This document shows, one piece after another, positions 1 to 7,434 of a stretch of 32,553 nt of DNA. Each line of letters starts with the position of its first letter. The stretch's first letter is position 1. Made by a program: the position numbers and the translations under genes. The notes under the pieces are model-generated. The model saw only the letters and a list, made by a program, of their open reading frames with translations. It made no database searches and was not told the DNA's origin. Source of the DNA: Kineosporia sp. R_H_3 (GTDB lineage Bacteria > Actinomycetota > Actinomycetes > Actinomycetales > Kineosporiaceae); the NCBI RefSeq assembly GCF_002198675.1, contig NZ_MWLL01000213.1, positions 5,071-37,623 on the forward strand. The letters run 5' to 3'.

Positions 1-11
1 GTAGGCACCCC

Positions 12-39
12 GCCCGCAGACACCCGCCCGCAGACACCC
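12..39. repeat. 14-bp direct repeat, two copies
   Basis: A perfect 14-base unit (GCCCGCAGACACCC) occurs twice head to tail at 12-25 and 26-39, just upstream of fliL. A TAG at 2-4 could be the end of the preceding flagellar gene, but too little is visible to identify it. The repeat looks like replication slippage; no function is inferred. Confidence 0.6.
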
Positions 40-66
40 GCACGACAGCACACCGAGGAGGACACC

Positions 67-546
67 GTGGCCGCGAAGACCGAAGACGCGGAGACCAAGG
101 AAGAGGAGAAGGAGGCGAAGGGAGGCGGCGGCAAGCTGAAGCTGATCCTCATGGTCCTGCCCATGCTGCTGCTCGTCCTGGCGCTGGTGTACTTCCTCGT
201 CCTCAAGAAGACGCCGACCCCCGAGGAGGTGGCGGCGGCCGCCGAGGAGGCCGCCAAGCCGGTCCCGGGCATCGTCGTGCCGCTGGACAACATCACGATC
301 AACCTCGAGGGCGCGCACTTCCTCCAGCTCGGCATGACGCTCCAGGCGTCGGCCGACGTCGCGGAGGCACCGTCGGGGGCGAAGGCGCTCGACGCGGCGA
401 TCTCGCTCTACAGCGGGATGGCCATCGACGAGATCGCCGACGCGAAGGGCCGGGACAAGACGAAGAAGGAGCTGGTCGAGAAGGTCTCCGAGCTCTACGA
501 GAAGGAGATCTACGACATCTACTTCACGACGTTCGTCTACCAGTAG
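67..546 (+). CDS. fliL: Flagellar basal body-associated protein FliL
   Basis: This 159-residue inner-membrane protein surrounds the stator units and supports torque generation and MotAB function. It has a short charged cytoplasmic N-terminus rich in Lys and Glu (residues 1-23), one transmembrane helix (about 25-46), an Ala/Glu-rich stalk, and a periplasmic FliL domain from about residue 66 (GIVVPLDNITINL) that ends in the family-typical YFTTFVYQ. The GTG start at 67 is set by GAGGAGG at 55-61 with 5-base spacing. It is the first visible gene of the fliL-M-N-O-P-Q-R-flhB block, and a gap of 113 bases containing paired hairpins separates it from fliM. Low sequence conservation is normal for FliL; the synteny makes the call firm. 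Confidence 0.93.
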   Translation: MAAKTEDAETKEEEKEAKGGGGKLKLILMVLPMLLLVLALVYFLVLKKTPTPEEVAAAAEEAAKPVPGIVVPLDNITINLEGAHFLQLGMTLQASADVAEAPSGAKALDAAISLYSGMAIDEIADAKGRDKTKKELVEKVSELYEKEIYDIYFTTFVYQ

Positions 547-625
547 GCCGCCCCTGTGCTCACGCAGCGTGCAGGCGCCTGGTCCGTGCGGGCGAGCCGC
601 GCCCGGCCGCGGCCCCGCACGGCTC

Positions 626-671
626 AAGGAAGGACCCCACGGGTCCGAAGTGAAACCACGTGGGGTCCTCC
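626..671 (+). promoter_or_regulatory. Overlapping alternative hairpins covering the fliM start
   Basis: AGGACCCCAC at 631-640 is perfectly complementary to 660-669, which contains the fliM GTG start codon (660-662). The same left arm can instead pair locally: GGACCC at 632-637 with GGGTCC at 641-646 around a 3-base loop. The two structures exclude each other, and only the long one would hide the start codon. A purine-rich AAGGAAGGA at 626-634 lies at the base of the left arm, too far from the GTG to be a normal ribosome site in linear RNA. Folding and any role are inference. Confidence 0.45.
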
Positions 672-1586
672 GATCAGGCGACCGCGGTGACACGACCGCG
701 GCGCGGCGAAGCGCGTACGTACGACTTCCGTCGTCCGGTACGGCTCGCCCGCGAGCACTCGCACATGCTCCGCGTGGCGATGCAGACCTGGAGCCGGCAG
801 GCGACGACCCTTCTCACGACGAGCCTGCGGGTGGTGTGCCAGCTGAGCAACGCGCAGATCGAGGAGCTCAGCTACGACGAGTTCCTCACCGGGATGCCGG
901 ACCAGAGCGTCTGCGCCGTCGTCACCCTCGACCCGCTGCCCGGCAAGGCCCTCATCAGCCTCGACCTGCCCGCCGTGCTGACGATGATCGACCACCAGCT
1001 CGGCGGTCCCGGCGGCCCCGACCAGCCGGACCGGCCGCTCACCGACATCGAGCAGTCGATCACCAAGACGCTGCTCACCCGGCTGCTCCGCGAGCTCACG
1101 TACGCGTTCGAGACGATCGCCCACGTCGAGCCGCACCTCATCGCCATCGAGTCCGACGCGCGGTTCGTCCAGGCCGCGCTGCCGACGGACCCGGTCGTCG
1201 TCGCCCGCCTGGACCTCGTCATCGGGCAGCTCGAGAGCAGCGTCGAGTTCTGCCTGCCGTTCGCGATGCTCGCACCGTCCCTGGAGGCCATGACCCGCTC
1301 GCAGGAGAGCGGGGACAAGACGCGTGTCCGGCTCGAGGCGGCCGAGCGCACGCAGCAGCGGCTCTCGGACGTCCAGGTGGACGTCCGGGTGCGCTTCGAG
1401 CCGGTCCGCCTGCCGAGCGAGCAGGTCGGCCGGATCGCCGTCGGCGACGTCATCGCCCTGCACCACCCCGCGACCCGGCCGCTGTCCGTCACCTCGGCGG
1501 CGACCGAGTTCGCCCGCGCCGTCCCCGGGGCCTCCGGGCGCAAGCTCGCCGTGCTCATCACCGACGCCCTCGCGGAGAAGCCGTGA
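660..1586 (+). CDS. fliM: Flagellar motor switch protein FliM
   Basis: This is the C-ring switch component that links MotAB torque and CheY-P signalling to the rotor. The 308-residue protein opens with a short basic stretch, then the actinobacterial FliM signature TYDFRRPVRLAREH (residues about 20-33). The CheC-like middle domain follows (about 40-225, with LGGPGG and TDIEQSITKTLLTRLL), and the C-terminal SpoA domain starts near residue 230 (LSDVQVDVRVRFEPVRLPSEQVGRIAVGDVI is its core region). An in-frame TGA at 651-653 makes GTG 660 the first possible start; no well-spaced ribosome site is visible. The usual N-terminal CheY-binding peptide (LSQxEIDxLL) is absent from residues 1-20. fliN begins 50 bases downstream. 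Confidence 0.94.
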   Translation: MGSSDQATAVTRPRRGEARTYDFRRPVRLAREHSHMLRVAMQTWSRQATTLLTTSLRVVCQLSNAQIEELSYDEFLTGMPDQSVCAVVTLDPLPGKALISLDLPAVLTMIDHQLGGPGGPDQPDRPLTDIEQSITKTLLTRLLRELTYAFETIAHVEPHLIAIESDARFVQAALPTDPVVVARLDLVIGQLESSVEFCLPFAMLAPSLEAMTRSQESGDKTRVRLEAAERTQQRLSDVQVDVRVRFEPVRLPSEQVGRIAVGDVIALHHPATRPLSVTSAATEFARAVPGASGRKLAVLITDALAEKP

Positions 1587-1635
1587 ACGCGCCGGTCGCC
1601 TCGCTCCTGCGCACGCACCACGTGAAGGACATGAC

Positions 1636-2433
1636 ATGACGTTCTCCGCCTCACCACTCGTCCCCGACCAGCGGCAGCCGGTCGACGACGCGTGGAAGCC
1701 GGCCGCCCAGCTCGTGCTGTCGGCGGTCGCCGAGGCGTCGGCGCAGGTCCCCAGCGCGGAGCCGCTCGTCCCCGACGCACCGGTCGCCGACGCGTCCGCC
1801 GTGACGATGCCGGACCCCGCCGGCGCGGCCGTCACGGCCGTCCTCGGCGGCGGGCTCGACGGGACGCTGCTCGTCGTCGTCGGTGCCGAACTCGTCGAGG
1901 CCCTCCAGGGGACGCCGTTCGGCGACCTCGAGCCCGCGCAGGCGCTGCGGCCCGCCCTCGAGGCGCTCGCGACGGCGCTCGGCGGCCGGCTCGAGAGCTC
2001 CCCGACCGCCGTCGACGTCGCGGACTGCCTCGAGGTCGTCACCGCCGGGCCGATCACCGTCCTCGTGCCGCTGCTCGGCGGCGAGACCGTGCACGCGCTC
2101 GTCGCCGTCCGGCTCGACGGGCTGCCCGGCGCCGCCGCGCCAGCGGCCGCCGCCGCGGGCACCCCGACCGCCGGCCAGGCCGCGCGGAGCTGGGGCATCG
2201 ACATGCTCCGCGACGTCGAGATGGAGGTGACCTGCGAGCTCGGCCGCACGAAGATGACCGTCCGCCAGCTGCTCGCGCTCTCCCCCGGCGACGTGGTCGA
2301 GCTCGACCGGCTCGCCGGTGCGCCGGCCGACCTGCTCGTCAACGGCACCCTGCTCGCGCGCGGCGAGGTCGTCGTCGTCGACGAGTCGTTCGGCCTGCGG
2401 ATCACCGAGATCGTCACCAAGGACGCGACATGA
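1636..2433 (+). CDS. fliN: Flagellar motor switch protein FliN (long form)
   Basis: This 265-residue C-ring protein has a C-terminal SpoA/FliN domain (about 190-262) recognisable from MLRDVEMEVTCELGRTKM, LLALSPGDVVELDR, VNGTLLARGEVVVVDESFGLRITEI. It partners FliM at the base of the C-ring and helps dock the export apparatus. Residues 20-165 form a CheC/FliY-like alpha-beta region (LDGTLLVVVGAELVEAL; ALRPALEALATALGGRLE), making it about twice the length of enterobacterial FliN, as is usual in actinobacteria. An Ala-rich linker (about 165-180) joins the two parts. The ATG at 1636 follows GAAGGA at about 1624-1629. An upstream ATG at 1631 leads straight into a stop. Whether the N-terminal part has CheY-P phosphatase activity cannot be judged here. 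Confidence 0.92.
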   Translation: MTFSASPLVPDQRQPVDDAWKPAAQLVLSAVAEASAQVPSAEPLVPDAPVADASAVTMPDPAGAAVTAVLGGGLDGTLLVVVGAELVEALQGTPFGDLEPAQALRPALEALATALGGRLESSPTAVDVADCLEVVTAGPITVLVPLLGGETVHALVAVRLDGLPGAAAPAAAAAGTPTAGQAARSWGIDMLRDVEMEVTCELGRTKMTVRQLLALSPGDVVELDRLAGAPADLLVNGTLLARGEVVVVDESFGLRITEIVTKDAT

Positions 2434-2521
2434 CGGGGCGCGGCACGACCGCGTCCCGCCGGGCAGCCAGGACGGCGCCCCGGACCCCGGCCAGGACGGC
2501 ACTGCCTGCGAGGGGCCCGGA

Positions 2522-3010
2522 GTGAGCGGCGACGGCGCGGCGATGCTCCTGCGGGTGGTCGCCTCGCTCGTCGTGGTCCTCGTCCTCGCCCTCATCGCCG
2601 CCCGCCTCGCGAAGCGCGCCGGCGTGCGCGGCGACGGCGCCGGCCTGCGCGTCGTCGACCGGGTCGGGCTGACCCGGGAGACCGCCGTCGCCGTCGTCGA
2701 GGTCGCGGGGCGCGTCCTCGTGCTCGGCACCGGCACCCACGGCGTCAGCCTGCTCGCCGAGCTCGACCCGGCCGAGGTCGCCCTCGCCCGCCGGGAGAAG
2801 CGCGCCCCGGAGCCCGGCAAGGTCACCGTGACCCGCGTCGTCGCGCCGGGCACCGCCGTCCCCGTGCAGCGCACGGCGGCCGGTCCGCGGACCACCGCCC
2901 GGCCCGCCGCCGGGCCCACGACCCGGCGCGGCAGCGGCGCCGTCCTCGACCCGCGCACGTGGCGCCAGGGCGTCGACGCCCTGCGCGACCTCACCGTCAG
3001 GCGGGGGTGA
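2522..3010 (+). CDS. fliO: Flagellar biosynthesis protein FliO
   Basis: FliO is the small membrane accessory that stabilises FliP during assembly of the export gate. The 162-residue product has one N-terminal transmembrane helix (about residues 8-28, MLLRVVASLVVVLVLALIAA) followed by a cytoplasmic FliO domain (LRVVDRVGLTRETAVAVVEVAGRVLVLGTG, LLAELDPAEV) and a basic Arg/Pro/Thr-rich tail. GTG 2522 is preceded by GAGGGG at 2510-2515 with 6-base spacing; ATG 2543 is a possible alternative. The gap after fliN is 88 bases. The stop overlaps the fliP start (GTGA), indicating translational coupling. FliO is poorly conserved, so the call rests on topology, the core motif and position between fliN and fliP. 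Confidence 0.9.
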   Translation: MSGDGAAMLLRVVASLVVVLVLALIAARLAKRAGVRGDGAGLRVVDRVGLTRETAVAVVEVAGRVLVLGTGTHGVSLLAELDPAEVALARREKRAPEPGKVTVTRVVAPGTAVPVQRTAAGPRTTARPAAGPTTRRGSGAVLDPRTWRQGVDALRDLTVRRG

Positions 3011-3909
3011 GCCCGGTGACCCGTCCGCCCCGCGGTCTACGCCCCGGCCGCGTGCTGCGGCTCGGCGCCGCGCTCGCCGTCTGCGCCGGCGCACTGCTCG
3101 CACCGACCGCGTCCTCGGCGTTCGCCGGCCCGCAGGCGACCCCGGTCGCCGCTGCGACGTCGTCCGCCACCCAGACCGTGGACGCCGTCCCGGTCGCCTT
3201 CGCGGTGCCGCGCGCCGCCCCGGACGGGCCGGCGGGACCGACGAACCCCGACGACCCGAGCATCACCGTCGGCCTGCCCGGCGAGCCGAGCCGCGTCGTC
3301 CAGATCATCGTCCTCATCACGGTGCTCGGCGTCGCACCGTCGGTGCTGCTGCTGTGCACGTCGTTCACGAAGATCGTCGTGGTGCTGTCCCTGACCCGCA
3401 GCGCCCTCGGCACGATGAGCATCCCGCCGAACCAGGTGCTCGTCGGCCTGGCGCTGTTCCTGTCGCTGTTCGTCATGGGACCGACGCTCGACCAGATGCA
3501 GTCCGAGGGGCTCAAGCCCTACCTGGACGGCACGAAGACCTCGACGCAGGCCTACCGGGACGGCGTCGTGCCGCTGCGGACGTTCATGCTCGAGCACACC
3601 CGCGACGAGGAGCTCGCGCTCATGGTCAAGGCGGCCGACCAGCCGCTGCCGAAGGACCGCACGAGCGTCGAGCTGCGGACGCTGATCCCGGCCTTCGTGC
3701 TCTCCGAGCTGAGGGCGGCGTTCATCATCGGCTTCGTCGTCTTCCTGCCGTTCCTCGTCGTCGACATCGTCGTGAGCGCCGTCCTCATGTCCCTCGGCAT
3801 GGTGATGCTGCCGCCCTCGCTCGTCTCGCTGCCCTTCAAGCTCCTGCTCTTCGTGCTCGTCGACGGCTGGTCGCTCATCGTCACGACCCTCATCTCGAGC
3901 TACCGGTAG
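3007..3909 (+). CDS. fliP: Flagellar export gate protein FliP
   Basis: FliP forms the core of the FliPQR export channel. The 300-residue product carries a cleavable-type signal peptide (basic RPGRVLR, then LGAALAVCAGALLAPTASSAFA, about residues 13-39), a low-complexity Ala/Pro linker, and the conserved FliP body. The body includes TSFTKIVVVLSLTRSALG and IPPNQVLVGLALFLSLFVMGPT, a periplasmic loop, then IPAFVLSELRAAFIIGF and MVMLPPSLVSLPFKLLLF with DGW near the C-terminus. The GTG at 3007 overlaps the fliO stop by two bases; a second GTG at 3016 is possible. The signal peptide plus extended linker is longer than in enteric FliP. fliQ follows after 8 bases. Confidence 0.95.
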   Translation: MSPVTRPPRGLRPGRVLRLGAALAVCAGALLAPTASSAFAGPQATPVAAATSSATQTVDAVPVAFAVPRAAPDGPAGPTNPDDPSITVGLPGEPSRVVQIIVLITVLGVAPSVLLLCTSFTKIVVVLSLTRSALGTMSIPPNQVLVGLALFLSLFVMGPTLDQMQSEGLKPYLDGTKTSTQAYRDGVVPLRTFMLEHTRDEELALMVKAADQPLPKDRTSVELRTLIPAFVLSELRAAFIIGFVVFLPFLVVDIVVSAVLMSLGMVMLPPSLVSLPFKLLLFVLVDGWSLIVTTLISSYR

Positions 3910-3917
3910 GGGCGGAC

Positions 3918-4187
3918 ATGGACGCGGACATCGTGCACATGGTCGCCACGGCGCTCCTCACCGCCGTGAAGGTCGCCGGCCCGATCCTCGTCGCGACGCT
4001 CGTCATCGGCCTCGTCGTCTCGATCGTCCAGTCGGCGACGCAGATCCAGGAGCAGACGCTCTCCTTCGTGCCGAAGCTGCTCGTCGCGGCGCTCGTGCTC
4101 GTCGTCACCGGGTCCTGGACCTTGCGCGTGCTCACCGGCTTCACCCGGGCCGTCTTCGAGAGCGTCCCGACGCTGCTGGGGAGCTGA
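3918..4187 (+). CDS. fliQ: Flagellar export gate protein FliQ
   Basis: FliQ is an 89-residue hairpin membrane protein that packs around the FliP-FliR core of the export gate. Two transmembrane segments are visible (about 15-40 and 52-75). The family-typical loop between and around them reads QSATQIQEQTLSFVPKL, and the N-terminus is MDADIVHMVATALLTAV. ATG 3918 follows TAGGGGCGG with suitable spacing. The product has standard family length and lies 8 bases after fliP and 3 bases before fliR, so it is part of the same transcript. Confidence 0.95.
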   Translation: MDADIVHMVATALLTAVKVAGPILVATLVIGLVVSIVQSATQIQEQTLSFVPKLLVAALVLVVTGSWTLRVLTGFTRAVFESVPTLLGS

Positions 4188-4190
4188 GCC

Positions 4191-4973
4191 GTGTCCGGGC
4201 TCGAGCTCAGCCTCGGCGAGGCGACCCTCGCGGGCTTCCTCGTCGCCCTCGCGCGGACCGCGGGGTTCGTCCTCGTCGCGCCGCCGTTCAGCACGCGCGC
4301 GGTGCCCGCCAGGATCAGGGCCGGCTTCGCGCTGGCGCTCGCCCTGCCGCTGTCGACGTTCACCGTGCCCGTCGCCCCGAGGCTGGACTCCACGTCGCTG
4401 CTGCTCGCGATGACCGGCCAGGTCGTCATGGGGGCGCTGCTCGGGTTCTTCGTCCTCGTCGCGATGGCGACGATCCAGGCGATCGGCGACATCATCGACG
4501 CCGTCGGCGGCTTCCAGATGGCGATGGGCCTGGACCCGCTCCAGCTCGTGCAGGCCTCGGTGATGGGCCGGCTGCACCAGCTCACGGGCACGGTGCTGCT
4601 CTTCGCCACCGGGGGCCACCTCGTGGTCCTGCACGGGCTGGCCGCGTCGGTGGAGGCGATGCCGACGCCGAAGCTCGACATGGACCAGGTCGCCCGGGCC
4701 GTGACGACGCACGTCGTCAACCTGTTCGCCGGGGCGGTCGAGGTGGCGGCGCCGATCCTCGCGGTGATGCTCGTCGCGGACGTCGCGCTCGGGCTGCTCA
4801 CCCGGGCCGCACCGGCGCTCAACGCCTTCTCGCTGGGGTTCCCGCTGAAGATCCTGTTCACCCTCCTCGTCGCCGGCCTCGTGGTCGCCCGGCTGCCGGA
4901 CGTCGTCGAGCGGGTCGTCACGGACGCGACGATCACGAACCTCGAGCTGTCCGGCGCCCGCGGCGGGGGGTGA
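4191..4973 (+). CDS. fliR: Flagellar export gate protein FliR
   Basis: This 260-residue polytopic membrane protein completes the FliPQR channel and contacts FlhB. Several hydrophobic helices are visible with FliR landmarks: LARTAGFVLVAPPFSTRAVPARIRAG near the N-terminus (residues about 20-46), the FQMAMGLDPLQ segment, and RAAPALNAFSLGFPLKI near the C-terminus. GTG 4191 follows the fliQ stop by 3 bases, with GGGGAG upstream at the end of fliQ serving as ribosome site. The flhB start lies 6 bases after the fliR stop. Length and order are canonical. Confidence 0.95.
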   Translation: MSGLELSLGEATLAGFLVALARTAGFVLVAPPFSTRAVPARIRAGFALALALPLSTFTVPVAPRLDSTSLLLAMTGQVVMGALLGFFVLVAMATIQAIGDIIDAVGGFQMAMGLDPLQLVQASVMGRLHQLTGTVLLFATGGHLVVLHGLAASVEAMPTPKLDMDQVARAVTTHVVNLFAGAVEVAAPILAVMLVADVALGLLTRAAPALNAFSLGFPLKILFTLLVAGLVVARLPDVVERVVTDATITNLELSGARGGG

Positions 4974-4979
4974 GACGCG

Positions 4980-6140
4980 ATGTCGGACAAGGACGGCAAG
5001 ACCGAGAAGCCGACAGCCAAGAAGCTCCGCGACGCCCGCAAGGAGGGGCAGTTCGCGCGCACCCCGGACGCCGCGACGTGGATGGGGGTGGCCGGCGCCG
5101 CCGCGCTCCTGCCGCTGAGCGCCCGGCTCGTGGCGGACGGCGTCCGCGAGATGCTCGCCCACCTGCCGGACCTCGGGCGCACCCCGACCCCGGACGCCGC
5201 GCTGGAGGCCCTCGCTCTCATGCCGCAGGTCGTGCTCCTCGCCGCGGCCCCGATGTGCCTCGGCGCGATGGTCGGCGCGATCCTCGGCACGGTGGCCCAG
5301 GGGGTGCACCCGTCGGCGAAGGTCATGAAGTTCAAGGGGAACCGGCTGAGCCCCAAGGAGGGCATCAAGCGGATGTTCGGCCCCCGCGCGTCGTGGGAGG
5401 CCGTCAAGGCGCTGCTCAAGGTCGCGACGATCGCGGTCGTCGTCTGGGTGCTCGCGAAGTCGCTGCTGCCCGATCTGCTGTCGGGGGCGCTGCCGCTGGG
5501 CACCGTGGCGCTGCGGACCAAGGACGGCCTCGAGACGCTGCTCTGGTCGACCGCCGTCGTCGGCCTGCTGCTCTCGCTCGCCGACTACGCCGTCCAGCGC
5601 CGGACCGTCATGAAGCAGCTCATGATGACGCCGCGCGACATCAAGGACGAGATGAAGCAGACCGAGGGCGACCCCATGCTCAAGGGTGCGATCCGGTCAC
5701 GGCAGATGGCGATGAGCCGTAACCGGATGCTCTCGGCCGTCACGGACGCCGACGTCGTCCTCGTCAACCCGACGCACTTCGCCGTCGCGCTCATGTACGA
5801 GCCGGCCCGCGGCGCGCCCCGGGTCGTCGCCAAGGGTGCCGGGGCCCTCGCGCTGAAGATCCGCGAGAAGGCCCGCGAGGCGAAGGTGCCGATCGTCGAG
5901 GACAAGCCGCTGACCCGCACGCTCTACCGGGTCTGCGACCTCAACGACGAGATCCCCAGCGAGCTCTACATGGCCGTCGCCCGGATCCTCGCGTTCGTCA
6001 TGGCCGCGGGGCGCCCCGGCGGGTCGGCCGCGCGCCGGCCCGGCCCGAGCAAGGACCTGCCCGACCTGCCGACGAAGTCGCAGCTGCGGGCGCGGCGGGT
6101 CCGCGAGCAGCGCGACGCGCGGGCGAGCAGCCGGGCCTGA
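4980..6140 (+). CDS. flhB: Flagellar export switch protein FlhB
   Basis: FlhB controls substrate-specificity switching of the flagellar export gate. The 386-residue product has the conserved N-terminus (DGKTEKPTAKKLRDARKEGQ), four transmembrane helices (about 30-55, 80-105, 145-165, 185-200), and the cytoplasmic domain with the autocleavage motif NPTH near residue 263 followed by FAVALMYEP and KGAG. The C-terminal tail (about 345-386) is an Arg- and Pro-rich basic extension. The ATG at 4980 lies 6 bases after the fliR stop. It is the last gene of the block: flhA, the usual next gene, is absent and a convergent unrelated gene ends 17 bases away. Confidence 0.96.
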   Translation: MSDKDGKTEKPTAKKLRDARKEGQFARTPDAATWMGVAGAAALLPLSARLVADGVREMLAHLPDLGRTPTPDAALEALALMPQVVLLAAAPMCLGAMVGAILGTVAQGVHPSAKVMKFKGNRLSPKEGIKRMFGPRASWEAVKALLKVATIAVVVWVLAKSLLPDLLSGALPLGTVALRTKDGLETLLWSTAVVGLLLSLADYAVQRRTVMKQLMMTPRDIKDEMKQTEGDPMLKGAIRSRQMAMSRNRMLSAVTDADVVLVNPTHFAVALMYEPARGAPRVVAKGAGALALKIREKAREAKVPIVEDKPLTRTLYRVCDLNDEIPSELYMAVARILAFVMAAGRPGGSAARRPGPSKDLPDLPTKSQLRARRVREQRDARASSRA

Positions 6141-6157
6141 GCCGAGGCCCGTGCGGG

Positions 6158-7330
6158 TCACGCGTCGAGCGCCACCGCCGTCGCGACCGCGGCGGCCACG
6201 GTGCCCGGCCCGACGAGGGCCTCGACGTCGAGCGCGGTGTCCGCGAGCTTGAGGACGTGCTCGCCGCCGTGGGCCAGCGCGAGCTCCCACGGGTCGGCCG
6301 GTGCGGCGACGTCGAGCGGCTGCCGGTCGGCGGGCGCGGGCGCGTAGGCGGCGAGCACCGCTGCGGTCGCGGCCCACGCCGTCCGGACGGCGACCGCGTG
6401 CTCCTGCGGCGGCAGCGACGGCAGCACCCGGAGGACGGCGTTCGGCGCGGTCGCGGCGTGGACGAGCATCGTCGGCTGCCCGACGGCGATCCTCGGGTAG
6501 GCCCGCACGACGGCGGCGACGACGTCGGCGAGGACGGCGGCCGCGTCTGCCGTGCTGCCGGGCGCGTCTGCCGTGCTGCCGGGCGCGTCTGCCGTGCTGC
6601 CGGGCGGGACTGCTGCGCTGAAAGGCGGGGCGGCGTCCGGCGCCGCGGCGGCAAGGTCACCGGCGGTCGGCCAGCCGGGCAGGCCGGGCAGCTGGGCGAG
6701 CCGGTCGCGGATCCCGCCGTCCTGCCGGGGGACCCGCGGGACCGCCTCGACGGCGGCGTCCACCCGCTGCTCGCGGGACGCCGTCCGGCCCCGCTCGCTG
6801 CCGAGCGGCCGGGCGAGGTCCACGCCGTCGAGCCCGGGGACCGGTTGCCAGCGGGCGGCCCAGTAGCCCAGGGCCTGCCCGAGCTCGTCGAGCCGCGGTG
6901 CCGTGACGTCGGCCCGCAGCGCCTCGACGGCGTGCCCGGTGCGGATGACGCCGTGGGTCGCGCCGGCCGCGATGCCGGGGAGCAGCCGCGGCCACCACGT
7001 GCGGAGCACCTGCTCCCACGGCTGCTCGCGGACGGTGCGGCGGAAGTGCTCCAGCCAGTCACCGAGCCGGGCGGGATCCCCGAGCGCCGCCCGCCACGCG
7101 TCGTCCGCGATCGGCCGGCCGGGCCCGGGGCGATCCTCGAGCCGCCGGGCGTACCCGTCGGTCCAGCGGTGGACGGCCGCGCCCGCGCCGCGCCGGGCCA
7201 TCGCCTCGACGACCATCGGGCCGTGGTTGGAGAGCCAGCCGTCGAACTCGGGGCCGGTCCGGTGCAGGCGTTCGAGGGCCTCGTCGAGGGCGCCCCCGGG
7301 TGCACCGGGGCGGGAGCGGGTCGTCGTCAT
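6158..7330 (-). CDS. Questin oxidase family (DUF4243) protein
   Basis: The 390-residue product fits the questin oxidase-like family (DUF4243), whose fungal founders act as cofactor-independent oxygenases opening the anthraquinone questin. The N-terminal region carries the family pattern LDEALERLHRTGPEFDGWLSNHGPM, then VEAMARRG and VHRWTDGYARRLEDRP, and later GIAAGATHGVIRTGHAV (residues about 110-135), with conserved His residues. An Ala/Pro linker at about 240-262 contains three exact copies of PGSTADA from a 21-bp repeat. ATG 7330 is chosen because a -10-like hexamer ends 6 bases upstream of it. It is convergent with flhB and divergent from the HEAT-repeat gene. The promoter resembles a SoxR target. 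The substrate is unknown. Confidence 0.78.
   Translation of the reverse strand: MTTTRSRPGAPGGALDEALERLHRTGPEFDGWLSNHGPMVVEAMARRGAGAAVHRWTDGYARRLEDRPGPGRPIADDAWRAALGDPARLGDWLEHFRRTVREQPWEQVLRTWWPRLLPGIAAGATHGVIRTGHAVEALRADVTAPRLDELGQALGYWAARWQPVPGLDGVDLARPLGSERGRTASREQRVDAAVEAVPRVPRQDGGIRDRLAQLPGLPGWPTAGDLAAAAPDAAPPFSAAVPPGSTADAPGSTADAPGSTADAAAVLADVVAAVVRAYPRIAVGQPTMLVHAATAPNAVLRVLPSLPPQEHAVAVRTAWAATAAVLAAYAPAPADRQPLDVAAPADPWELALAHGGEHVLKLADTALDVEALVGPGTVAAAVATAVALDA
6543..6605. repeat. Three perfect 21-bp tandem repeats inside a CDS
   Basis: The unit beginning GCGTCTGCCGTGCTG is repeated three times without mismatch at 6543-6563, 6564-6584 and 6585-6605. On the minus strand each copy encodes PGSTADA in a linker of the questin-oxidase-like protein. 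Being a multiple of three, copy-number change would keep the frame. Confidence 0.93.
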
Positions 7331-7336
7331 GGGTCC

Positions 7337-7367
7337 AGTGGACGACCTCCAGCGCACTTGAGGTCAA
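7337..7367 (-). promoter_or_regulatory. MerR/SoxR-type promoter with 19-bp spacer
   Basis: Read on the minus strand, a TTGACC -35 element (7367-7362) and a TCCACT -10 element (7342-7337) are separated by 19 bases, the stretched spacing typical of MerR-family targets. Within the spacer lies the dyad ACCTCAAG-N4-CTGGAGGT. This differs from a perfect ACCTCAAG/CTTGAGGT SoxR-type box by one base. The -10 ends 6 bases before the ATG of the questin-oxidase-like gene, so its transcript would be leaderless. No soxR/merR gene is in the window. Confidence 0.6.
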
Positions 7368-7422
7368 GAGCGCCGGTGGGCGCCGCTTCGGGACCGGCGG
7401 CCCGGCGTCGTCCGCGCACTGG

Positions 7423-7428
7423 CAGGCT
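7423..7428 (+). promoter_or_regulatory. Putative -10 element, leaderless start of the HEAT-repeat gene
   Basis: CAGGCT ends 6 bases before GTG 7435, the same geometry and the same hexamer as upstream of two other genes in this window (starts at 12891 and 16232). No convincing -35 is visible. Confidence 0.35.
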
Positions 7429-7434
7429 GGTCCG

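Noticed and set aside
12-39. The 14-bp tandem repeat as a CRISPR-like or regulatory array
   Set aside because: There are only two units without spacers. It is a simple duplication and is listed just as a repeat.
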